A stretch of DNA of 64,000 nt, from NCBI RefSeq assembly GCF_964199755.1, contig NC_133914.1, positions 248,001 to 312,000 on the forward strand, written 5' to 3'. Below, one piece after another: positions 48,701-60,700 of the stretch. A program made the translations under genes and the position numbers. Source of the DNA: Larus michahellis. Its lineage: Eukaryota > Chordata > Aves > Charadriiformes > Laridae. Each line of letters starts with the position of its first letter. Within the stretch, counting starts at the first letter, position 1. The notes under the pieces are model-generated. The model was not told the origin of the DNA. It did not search any database and saw only the letters and a program-made list of their open reading frames with translations.

Positions 48701-51700
48701 GGAGCTGGCGCTGGTTTGGAGACGTCGCTGCTGAGCTTCAGCGCATCAAAGATGACTCGCTCGTCCAACTTCTTCGTTTCTGGCGCCCGGGACTCAAAGA
48801 CATTGGCAGCTCCCAGGGTCCCGTTGCTGGATATGGTGCTGCTGTCCCCCTTGCCGAGGGTGCTCTTGGAAAGCTGGTTGAGCTTCGATCCCTGATCGAT
48901 TTGCTCGTTAATTCTCATTGTGTCGTATATCGACCTCTGGGGCACGTAGCAATCCTCTATATAACCATCCTCCTCCTCACCCTTCCCCAGGCAAGTGCGG
49001 TTCTGCCGTAAACAGTCTGGCCGGCTCAGTGGTTTGCCCATGCTCTCGTCCTTACGGATGACGAAACTGCCCCGGCAACCTTTCGCCCGCCACCGCAGGA
49101 AGCATCACAGGGCCAGCAGGTCCCAAATCCGCCGTGGCAGACCCGAATCCCAAAGCGGCGATGCTACAGGGACGGGAGGGTGCGCTCAGCAGCCCGACTG
49201 GCCGTCCCAAGCAATGCAACAACCCATCTCATCCCCCCGACACCCCTAAAAAAACCCCCATCCATCAGCAAAAACCATCCAAATCCGGCAGCTTTGATAA
49301 AATATTCCCAAGCGCCGTTTGCGACCGAAACAGCACAAGAGTTCGAAGCTCTTAAATTATCCCGTCCGTCCTTTTTTAATAACAAAGGCACTGCTTGTCC
49401 CGGCTGCTCACGTATCGCAGCCCGAGCGGCGAGCGGCTCCTCGCATTTTCTGCCCAGCTCCCAGTCCCGTAAAAGTCCAGCTGGTCTGAATTAGCCTCTC
49501 CCCCCGACTCTCGTGTTTTCATTTGAACTGAGCTTGTCAGCGGATATTCGTGCAAGTTTAAACACAGGAAGTTCTTCATTCAGGGCAAACTCAGAGGTTT
49601 CCTGTCTCCAAAACATGATGGCATTGTTGTTCCCGTCACCCCGCCGCGATGCTTGGGGTCACCGACAGCCACTGAACCCCCCCAAAATCCAGCCGGTTGC
49701 CGTGCGGCACTCGGGGCCCGCCGCGGAGTCCTGCAGCGGTGGAGGAAGGCTGCTGGGTCTCGGCGCTTTTTTTTTTTTTCTCTTTCTCCCCAAGAAAAAA
49801 AAAAAAATTGGCTGGAAAACGCATCCAAAAATGGCAAAGGGGACGGAGCGGCACGAAATCCCCCAAGTTGCCGGGAGCCGACGGGGGAAAACGGTGAGCA
49901 GCCGCGACCGGAGGCTGCTGCTGCTGCTGCTTCTTCCTCCTCCTCCTCCCGGCCCCTCTCGCACTAACTTTCCCGGCGGCCGGTGTCGGGCTGCGGCGGC
50001 TCCGCGCCACCGGGCGGCCCGGCCATGGCGGGGGGGCGGCGAGGAGGGCGCGAGGGCCGGTGGCCGCGGCGAGAGGGGACACACGGACAGACACAGAGAC
50101 AGCGGGGCCGCCCTCCCCTTCCCCGCCGCGCTCCCCCCCACCCCCCCTCCGTGCGCGGCTCAGCGGCCGGGCCGGGGGCGGGGGGGTCCGCGTCGCCCCC
50201 GCGGGCAGCCCCCGGCCGGCGCGGCGGGATGCATGGCGCGCCCGGGCTGCTGCTGCCGCCGCCGCCGCCTTCCTCCTCCTCCTCCTTCTCCTCCTCCTCC
50301 TTCTTCTCCTCCGCCGCCGCCCGTTCTCCTTCCCGCCGGCGGAACAAAAGGCCGAGCCGCGCAGGCCGCCGCACGCCCCGGCCCCGCCGCCGCCGCCAGC
50401 AGCACCGGGCTCCCGCGGAGCTGCCAGCCCCGGCGGAGGGCGGGGGGGAGGCGGGGGCGGCACCGCGGGGCGGAGCGGGGCGGGAGCAAGCGGGGGCCGC
50501 CCCCTCCCCGGCCGCCGCGGGCCCTTCCACCCCCTCCCCGATCCCCCCCCATCACCGGCACCGGGATACCGGAGCCCGACACGGAGGGGTGGTGGAGAGG
50601 AGGTGCCGGGGGGGGGTCTCCGCGGCCGGCGGCAGCCCCGGGGCTGCCCCCTTCCCCGCCCCGCCGGGGCTGGCCCCTCCTCCGGGGGGAGGCGGCAGCC
50701 CCCGACAAAGAGCAGCAACGCCCTGGCTCGGCGGCGGCGGCGGCTCCGGCTCCCCCCGCGCACCGGCCCCGCTCCCCGGGCCCTTTGTCCGCCCCCGGCC
50801 CCGGGTTTTCCCCCCCATCCGGCGTCTCCCCGCGCTGGGAGGGGACCTGGCCATCCTTCCCCCTCCCCCGGGTCCCCCTCACGCCCACCCCTGCACAAAG
50901 AACCGAGTTATTAAATCACCGAAAAAAACAACCCACCACCTCAAAACCCCAAAGTACCATTCTTTTGCCTTTTTTTTCCACGAAGCTGCATCGCTCTGCC
51001 AGCACTCCCCAAAAACCCACCCACAACTTCCCACTGGCACGGCTCGCTGGCGCCTTTCCCTAGAAACAAATTATTACAGCCCCAACCTTGGGCCAGCATC
51101 GCTCTCCCCCCACCCTATCACCCTCTTTTTAACCCCCCCGACCCTTGGATTTCAGAGATGGGGGGCCATTTAGAGCGGCTGCTGCGGGGCTGGGAGAGGG
51201 AGGCAGCCTGGGCGCATGAATCACTGCTGCGAAGTGATGCTGAGGGAAGTCACAGACTTGGGAGAGAAAACAGGAGGGCTTGGAACAGCCTCCACGCATC
51301 TCCAGGCAACAACCCGCCCCACCAGCCGCCCTGCCTGCTACTCCGGGCAGGAATGACAGCGTCGGGATGAAAACACGGGAGGCAGGCGCTTTATACATCA
51401 AAGCGTGCACTGTGTACCCCAATATTGCTAGTGCCGGGAGACGGTGGCCACCAGCTGCATCTTCCTGCCTGGCCATGGCCATGTTACAGCCCAGAGGTTG
51501 AAGCCAAGGGAGAGATGAAAAGCCTGATTTTTTTGGATGCGCTGCAGGTGCCTGCTGGCTCCGGAAACACTGGGGCTTGGCCAAGGTCATGGCACGGCTG
51601 CGGTGGGAGCCTGGCGTCCCCGTCCCCAAGCCCTCAGGGTCCCCACGTGCCCCGTCCCCGACTGTACATGCAGCAGCTCCAGCACTGCATTCCCAAAGGG

Positions 51701-54700
51701 GTTTTTTCCCTTCAGAGAGATGGAAAAGGACATTTTGTGGAAGGCAAGGGTTCAGGGCTATGGACGAGAAACACCCATTAAATGGCCTGAAGTGCTTGGC
51801 AGGGCTGGTTGCACACCGCGAAATCTTTGGAAACCCCTTTTCTTATTTCCATCATTAAATATGACCAAGGAAAAGAGACGGAGGAGGAAAAGAGGTGACC
51901 TGGGAGGGGTGAAGGAGCAGCCCCCCCAGCATCCCCACACTGCAGCCCCCAGGACCCCCTTTGCCCATCCACGGCTGTCCGCTCCACGTCCCCCTGAGCC
52001 CTCCTGGAGGGACAGACGGATGGTGAGGGCTGGCCCCGCAGCCTCCTCCGTCCCTGGCTGCCAGCGCTGCAAGAGTGTCCCAAAGCCCAGATTTTTATAC
52101 TTGGTGGGGGACACCCCAGCTCTCAGGCCATGTTATTAATCCAGCGCAGCTGAAACAACACGAGAAGGACAGCCACGCCGTGCCAGTGCTCCGGCAAAGC
52201 TGCCTCCGGCTCCCCTGCTACCACCTTGGCTGGGAGCTGTCGGAGCAGGACCGTTACTGCTCCGGGGCCCCTCCATAAGGAATCCCAGGCATCCGGGCTG
52301 GGGCGCGGGAGGCTTTTTGTTCCACTGCGAAGAAGGAACGATCTCGACGTGGAGCTGCGTTTCACAGCCAGAAATTCTTTTCCCATTTCCTCACCGAGTC
52401 ACGTGCCAGAAGCAAGCCAAGTCTTCCTCCAACACATCCCCCCCCCCCCCCGTCTCTAAAACCATTAGGAAGATATTCGGCAAGTACTAAAGCCAATTAA
52501 AAACCTGCTGTGCCTGGCCCGAAGATCCCAGCCAGAGCTCTTGCAGGTTCCCCAAGTCATGGCTTTAAGCCACCAAGTGCCACCCCAGTGATGGGGACAG
52601 AAGCCGAAGGGTGCTGGGAATTGCAACTTCAGGGCTTTGCTCGAGCTTTGCGTTGGTGCGAGGGAAGGACAGGGCAGGACGTGAAGGTCCTGGCTGAATT
52701 TTTATCCTTTTGGGTGTCTCTGAGTGGCTCCGGCATGTGGAGCCCTGCCAACAGCAAGCGCTGGGACTGAAATAAAGGGCTGAGAGAGCTTCAGAGCCAC
52801 AGCTCCGAGCTCGGGAGAGCACGTCTGCTCACTTGGCAGCTTATCGGACCTGCGGCGTGGTGGCGATGGGCAGAACGGACCACAGGACCCTTCATCTGGC
52901 TTCTCTTCAGTCACCAAACCTCCTCTCTCCTGCTCCGTTACCAGTACATTTTGGCCAAACCCAAGTTGGGGACCATGGCTTGGGCGCTGGGGTGCCCGTG
53001 CTCCAGCAGCCAACTCACCATGGGGCAAGGACCAAACAGCTCTATTAAGGGCCGTCACCCAGCCCAGCCCCGCTTGTCACCCAGAGCCACCACGCACCAT
53101 CCGACGGCCATGTCCTGCAGATAAAGATCCCCAGCTAAAACCCGCCCGGAGGTTTTTCCAGGCTTGCTCCAAGTAGGAGCATCCCCATTTATCTCCTGGA
53201 TCTGTAGGTTTCAAGCTTTCCTCATATGGCCACCGGCCCCGGAGCGCGAGGACGCGTGCCTTCCCCGTCACGGGTGATGTCACCCTGTTTACGACTGCAT
53301 TACATCCTGCCCGCCGCTGCCGCCACTGTTTACATGGGAAAGCAGTATTTGGAAACTAATATATTTTTAGCTTTCTTTTAATGCATCTCAGCAGCTGGAA
53401 ATGAGGGACCTGCATTATGTGACAAGCAAGAGAGCCCAGAGACAGCTCAAGATCTCTGATGGACACGTCACTAATGAGCCCAAGGTACAACCAAGGGCCT
53501 CCTTCATCCTCAAAGCTCCTTTAATCTTCACCTTGGTGCCCTCCTGCCCTGGGCAGTGCAGCACCCGCTCGCCCAGCCCGGCCCAGGCAGGGCAGCTCCT
53601 GCCTTTGCACCATGAACTTTGTCCCTGCAGGTCTTGCTGACCTTGTCCCCCACGTCTCCAGGTCTGGCTCCATGAGGGTCACCGTGTCCCCCATATCTGA
53701 CTGCACGAGGGTCACCGAGCCGGTGGCAGCAGGAGGGACCGCTGGGTTGGGACACGGTGGCATGTCCAAGGAAGGCAGAGGGGACAAACCCAAGTGCCTC
53801 CAGCCCGATGGTGGGTTTCAGCCTCCCCCAGACACCGCCATAAAAGCACAAAGCCAAATCACGCACACCCAAAATCTGCCTTAGAAACCGCTTTTTAGGT
53901 TTCGCTGGGATTTTTACTGGAGGATTCACGTTTTTTAAAGCCTTTGCTGCAATTGTGGGAAGGTCTGAGGGTTTTCTTTATCTCCCTTTCAGTGCTGTTG
54001 CTCTCCTAAACGCGCTCCTTTTGCCAAATCTTTGCGATGGCTGCTTCGGCGCCGCGTGGGCAAGCCCTGAGCTCCCAGCCTGATCCAACAGCACTTGGGC
54101 TAATCCCATCCCACCGTGCCGGGCCGGGGGCTCCCTCATCCCTGCGCCTTACAGCTGACTTCCAACCGATTTCATGTCAGGCCGCTGCCACCACGCAAAC
54201 CCTCTCTTCAGAGGCTGTGGGTGATGCAGGGAGCCTTTCCATCAGTGATTTGCAACCTGTAGCCTGTTAATTCGGGACTTTACTCTGCAGGGCTGTGGGA
54301 GGTAATCTCGGTTGGCTCCATAAGGGTCAGCACCTCCACTGGAAAAGTTTTAGAAAGTGTTTAAAAACCAAACTCGCAGAGAAATGTTCTGCAGTTTGGA
54401 TGTACAGATGCAGGGAGCACTGCATTTTTAAATTTATTTTATTTTTCCGAGGCTGCAGGAGCTGCACCATAGCGCTTTCCCTGCAAGGCAGCTAATATAG
54501 ATGTTGGTATAAATAATTCTCCTGAATAAAGCCTGGAGCCCTTGTGTTACGGCAGCGCTGAGGCACAGCCCCACACCGTGGCATTCGGTGCTCGATTGCT
54601 GTGGAGCCTGGGACCCCGTCTGCGCACACAGAGCACCCCGGAACAGCCCAGGAGCAACCCAGGCTGGGACTGAGAGCGAAGGGTAGAGCATACGGGGTGG

Positions 54701-57700
54701 TGGGTCCTTGGGGCTGGGGGCTTAGCTGGGCACAGGAGGTACAACCTCCAGAAATGCCCATTTTTGTCCTCTTCTCCCCAGTTTTCCTGCAAATCCCGCT
54801 CCGTGCCTGTCAGGCTTTGCTCTGGTGCTACACGAGGGTGGATGGAGCACCCTGGGCTCCCCGGCCATCCCGCTGCATGATGCCAGTGTCCCAGCACCCG
54901 TGGGCACAATGCTGCCACCCCCCTGCCCACCCCGGGGAAATGGAAAACCGCTGAAGCCGCTCCTCACCCCGTCTCAGAGTAATGGGGGACAGCAGGGAGA
55001 TCCGAGGGAGGGGGTGATTAATAAACTGCTCTGGAGGCTCTTTAGGAAGTGAGGTAAGTGCATTATCACCCAGAGAATCCTCTGGATGGGAGACATTTTA
55101 AACCACTCCTTCGCCAGAAGAATTGGCAATTGTTCTTGAGACGCTGCGGTGACTAATCCCAGCCCAAGCCCTTCCCCAGAGAAGCCCCTGTCTGCTCCAG
55201 AGCCAGTGGCCACAGTCACTCCCTTCTCCGGTGGCCAACGGTGACTCGCTGGGATGCTGCGGGTGATGGGAAAGTCCCGTGCTTGCTCCACCACGCACTT
55301 CCCCATGGATCCCCCCTCCATGGCCGCGTCCCGCCGGGCTCCTCTCCCTCCTCTGCCCAGCCCTTGCAGACAAAAAGCTTCCCATCTCCTCCTCCCTCAG
55401 ATCCTCAGCTCTCCCGGCCTTATGCAGAGCCGGTATTTTTAGCGTCTCCTGGAAACACTGCGAAGTGTCACCACCACCAGCTAACGAGCGCTCCTGTGAG
55501 AGGACATTCCTACGGCCGTCTCCCCCGGCGGAGACCTGGCAGGATCACCGAAGCATCTGCAAGTGGGTGGCTTTGGAGGCAGCGGCCCAAGCCGGCACCT
55601 GAAAGGGACTGTTTGATCACAGCCCAATTGTTTTACAGTCAAGAAAAGTTAAAAAAAAAAAAAAGCCTCGCTATGAATGGGTGGCTCTCAGCAGCTCTTG
55701 GATTAACTCAATGTTGTTCTGGGCTCACTGGGGATCAGGGAAGTGCCTGTGCCTCCGCCTGCCGCTGACAAGTCAAGGTCAAAACCCATCGGTGCCTCAA
55801 CGATGAAGAAGCACACACCGGCGAGGCTCCCTTCAGAGCTCCGGGGGTGCCTTTGCTCTTCCCTTCTTTATTTATTTCCAAGGAACGAGGAAGCTGCAGG
55901 GGCCACTCGTGCTCAAGAGCCTCTTGTGCAAACATGTTTATTTACAACACCCCCAGACGAGCAGGTTGGAAGTGCAGCCAACACCGCCGAGGCTCTGCAG
56001 CTCTGCTCGGGCCACCCGCCCCAGCCGGCTTCGGTGACAGCCCCGGCACAGCCCGCGCTTATCACCCCCCATTTATCATCCTCCTCTCCAACGAGGGGAG
56101 ATGGTGCCTTTAAGGCAGCTTAACAGCTGTCAGAGAGGAGGCATTTTTGCGTGTGTTGCTGATGCTGAAAATACTAGCCAGAGATACTTTAAGTAGGTCT
56201 GGAAAGTGTTCAACGAGAAGACACGGTGGTGCAGCCTGTCCCCGCTCCCAACCCAGTCCCACCCAGCTGCTCCCAACTGGACGACTGTCGGGAGCCGCAC
56301 GCATTCCTCCGGGGGCACAGAAGGGTTAAAAATACCCTCGGCCAGGCTGGGGCACAGCAAGTGGCAAAGTGTCGCTTCCCTGCCCCATCCCATCCCAGAA
56401 ACCCACCTCCCCTCTCCCACCCACCCCCGAGGCCCCCGCCAGTGATGCACCCCCAGCTCTGGGGTCTGCAGCTATAGGAGTGGGTGCAGAGCTACCAAAA
56501 AAGCCTCCCCGGAGACCCAGGACAGGTGTTTGGGCATCACCTGCGAGAACACATGCCTGCTAGTGGTGGCTAATGCGCTGTCTCGAGAAATTAAGGCTTT
56601 GAGTGTAAATGCTTTGGTGTAAATACCTCGCCTCATCGGCACATGGATTCATTCCTGCTTTTCAGTTCAGCCCCGTGATCCCAAGGTGGGATGCTGGTTT
56701 TCCTCCACTCATCCTCACGAGCGGCTCCGCAGCGGCAGGAGCGGAGCAGGTCCCAGAGGAAGAATCACAGAATCATTTAGGTTGGAAAAGACCCTTAAGA
56801 TACGCCCATCTTACAAAGGAAGGGCACAAACTGCTACTTGGGCTATTGGGGACCACACTTGTCCCCAGCCCGACAAGGAGCGCACTCTGCAAACGCAAAT
56901 GGGACAAACTTCTGGGGAAAAAAACACCCATTTCAGTCCTCCTGCAAAATAACCACCGTGAAACCCTGCACGGGCAGCCGAGTCCCCGTCCCGCATCCCC
57001 CTCTGCCACTGGTGCCCCGTGTAGTAACAACAGCTCCCGCGGGGGATGCGATGCCCAGGAGCTCCCGTGTACCCCCAAGGCCGTGTGCCACCACAGCCCC
57101 CTCGCCCAAAAAGCGGCAGCCGTGGGCAGCAGCACCTGGGAGAAACCCAGGGACACGAGGCAAACGGTTAATTAGCAGCAGCGGCATTTCTGATAGTGCC
57201 GTTGAGTCAACTCCCCCTTTCAGAGGTTGGGGGAATTAAGAGAGTCATAAATAGAGCGCCAAAGAAAGCCACCGCGAAGGGGGGCAGCGGCGGGGAGGGC
57301 GCGGGAGCGCGCGCAGGCTCGCAACGAGCGCCCGCTAATTGCTGCTTTTACTTAGGGTGAAGTGGGGAGGACCCGGAGCAGGATTAGACAGAGTGGCATC
57401 TGAACGGCGAGATGACTAATGCTGTTTAGGGCTTTACTCACTCACTGCATCACGCCTCCTGGGATTTCTTTCCTGCTATTTTTTTATTTAAGCAGACAAA
57501 GAGGGTGCTGGAGGCACGAGGGCTCCGTGGGCCCTGGACAACTCGACCTGCTCTAAAATAAAATGGGAGAGCGGCTTCAGTTATCGCTGTCTAGGGATTC
57601 TCCCCTTGGCTCCATCCTCCAGCATAAAACCTTTATTGGCGCGAAGGAGAAGCGCCCGACCTCACTGTGTTGCACAATTCCTGGTTTCGAATAAACCTCC

Positions 57701-60700
57701 CCAAAAATCTGCGGCAGGGGGGAGAGGCAGGAGCCCCAAACCCCATCTCACTCCACTCCCCACGACCTGCCCTGGCAAAGCCGACGCCGGCGAGGGTCGG
57801 ATCGGCCCCCCCCCGCCTCTCCGGCTGGGGCAAGGGTGGGGTTTAATTAATACTCAGAGGCGAGATCCCGGATAAGCGGCGCAGCGTGTGCCAGCTGCGG
57901 CAGGTCCCGGCTCGCCGGCATTCCTCCGCCGTGCCCCAACGCCGGCAGCAGACTTGGGGTGAAGCGCAGCTGCGGTGACGACGGGGGTGGCCGGCGCGGC
58001 CTCGGGAGGGGGCCAGCGAGGCGGTGGAGGTCCAGCCACACGCGGAGACATCACCACGCATCCTCCCCTTCAGCCACCTGCATCTGATTCGAATGCGATG
58101 GCAACCATTTGGTTATGTCAAGTTTGATGCTTTTTGGTTATGTCAAGTTTGATGCTTTTCCTTGGGTTTCGTTTTGGGTCAAGTTCTCCAGACTCTTGCA
58201 GAAATCCCTTCTGCCAACCCATTCCTGCTCTCATCTTCGTCGCGGGGAGGAAGGTGTCCCCAGCAAAGCAGAACCACGCTGGCATGATACAACTGGGGAG
58301 GCAACAGCATCCTTCCACTCCCGAGCATCGCTCCGTATTGCAGCAAGCCTCAAAATCTCTCCTAGTGCCTCTGACCCAGAGCGTTCCGCCCCGCTTTGTA
58401 GGAGAAATAAGGCAACATTAAGGGTTTGTCCAAAAACAACACGGTGAATCAAAGGGGGTCTCAGCTCAGAATTGCCAATGCTAAGTACAAGCCAGGCTTT
58501 GAAACCCAAGTTCAAAATCCACTTGTATAAAAGAGAAAGTAAACAAAACTCAGGCTGGAGCTCGCTTAGCCAGGAGGCCAAGCTACCCCGGCACAGATGG
58601 CTTCCCCAAAACCACCAAAGAATTTGATTCCATCAGCTCTCCGCGGCCCTGGTTGATGGATGCTCTGTGGCCAGAGAGGATGAGCCCGTGCCGGGGTCTT
58701 TCTGGCACCACGGCTCCAAACCAGCAAACCTCACCTCTGCTTCTGGGCGTGTAAAGATCAGCCCCTTGCACTGAATGGCACAAGCTTTATCCAAAGTACG
58801 GCATTATTTTCCCAATTTTTGGGAGGAATGGTTGTAACTTGGGGTCTTCTAGCTCAGGGGCTGCTGATACTGGAGAGCACGCGATGGAGAAAACCCCTAC
58901 ACCATCGCCTGACCCTTCCACCTCTCATCCGTACCTGGGGAATTCTGCTGTTTGCTAAACTGAATCAACATCGCTGTTATGTTTAGTAACATTTCAACTG
59001 TTGCTCATTTGATTCCCGTCATTAAAGTTTAATATTAGCAGAAGCTTTGAGAAACCTGAGCTGACAGCAGAGAGCGCGGAGGGGGACAAAATGCCCCAGC
59101 CTGAAAGCACCTACGAGGAGCTCTTGCTGGCGGCCATCGCTTGTCCCTCGCACGGAGGTGCCCAACTCGGCGTGTGACGCTTGTGGAGACACAGAACAGA
59201 AAGATTCTCCCAACTTTTAGTATCCTTTTACACAAAAAAGGGGCTCCTCGGAGAGGCAGCAATGGAAAGACAACCACTTGGGTTAAAATCACGCTGAAGA
59301 CCAGGAGTTAAAGATGAGGTTCCTTTGCTCTGACAGCTTAACATAAGCTAAAAACATGTTATTCTTCTGTAGCATAGCTGTATCTGAAGCGATCCACCAG
59401 GATGTCCATATAAGCACAGACTTCAAACCACAGAAATGCCTTTCAGCTGCACTTGATCCCACCATAAAACTAGGGGCTAAACTAGACGACCCCTTAAAGT
59501 CTCTTCCAGATGGCTTTCTTGCAATCCTTTAACAACACGGTGCTCCGAACCATAGTTTTCCCCACCTCCCGAAGGCCAGGTCTGTCCCCAGGGTCACGGG
59601 AGCCGGGGTGGGCTCAGCCCCTGGGTGTAGCCATCCCCACCACTGCACCCGCTCGCTGAACCGAAACGTCTCCTGCAAACAAAGCTTCCCCCGGAGCAAG
59701 ATCCGACAGCTGCTTCCCAGCCTCCCGCCTCCGAGAAACCCATCCAGGAGCCGCACTTACAGCAGGAGAGGGCCCATCCCTCCCATAGCCAGGATTAGTC
59801 CCTCTGTGACCTGGGAAAGGGGCTGGGGGGGAGAGAGGAAACGCATGGGTGGCAGTTCTCCAAAAGTTAAGGGTTTGTTGTAGGTTGGGGCCTTTTGGGG
59901 CAAGTCTGAGGGGTGTTTAGAGGCAGGAAAATAAAAATATACGGGAAACTTCAGGTATAAGCGGCTTCAAAAGTCATCTGTTCATGGCCTCCGTCAGAGC
60001 TCTCAATATATCTTCTTTATTAAAATCTGGACACAATGAGTCCAGAAGTGCCCACCTTTGTCAGGGCTGTGTTGGCAACGCGCCTGGAGCCTTGGGGCCA
60101 CGCCTAATTTGCATCTCATTTCCACAGATGTTCATTAAAATTAATGCCTTAAGACGTAATATCTGCCCGCATTTCAGCCTTCTGGACAGACGGACCGCGA
60201 CCGCTCCTGGAGGGCCCCAGCCACCCCCATCCTCCTCCCCACGCTCAGCTGCATCGTCCCCACACCGCCCCAGGGACCTGCCCAGCTGAGGACCTGCCTC
60301 TTGTTTGCAATCCAAGAAGGGAGACAGTTGTGATACTGTCTTAGGAGCTGAGAAGTAAAAGCCTGGTGCAACCAAGAAAAGCCCCCCTGTGCACCCCGCC
60401 TCCCCCAGAGCCCCAGCCAGACTTCTCCACCGCTCTCCCGCCTGCGCGTCTGGAGTACAGACGGTCCCCGCTCATACGTTGCGATGCCCTTCCACATGCA
60501 GATCGCTATCTGGGATTGCATTTCCCCTTAGAGACAACCGTAAGACGAGGCTTTGCAAAGATCCGCTCTGCAACATTTATGATTCGTGCAAAAATGCTTG
60601 CTCTCTGGATGAACCGTTCACGGGAGGAATGCCGCTGCGTAACCACGACTGCTCCATCCAACCTCCTTGCTTCTCCCCCATTTTATTCTCAGCCATTGCA

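Noticed and set aside
50270..50312. Possible CRISPR or satellite-like array
   Set aside because: Simple CTC/CTT trinucleotide sequence without spacers; a promoter low-complexity tract.
49636..51173. Several 200-500 codon open frames on both strands in the CpG island
   Set aside because: Stop codons are rare at such GC content; products are Pro/Arg/Gly/Ala low-complexity and frames overlap on both strands.
59455..59525. Possible CR1 3' end (CTAAACTAGACGACCCCTTA)
   Set aside because: Only loosely similar to a CR1 terminus and too diverged to call by eye.
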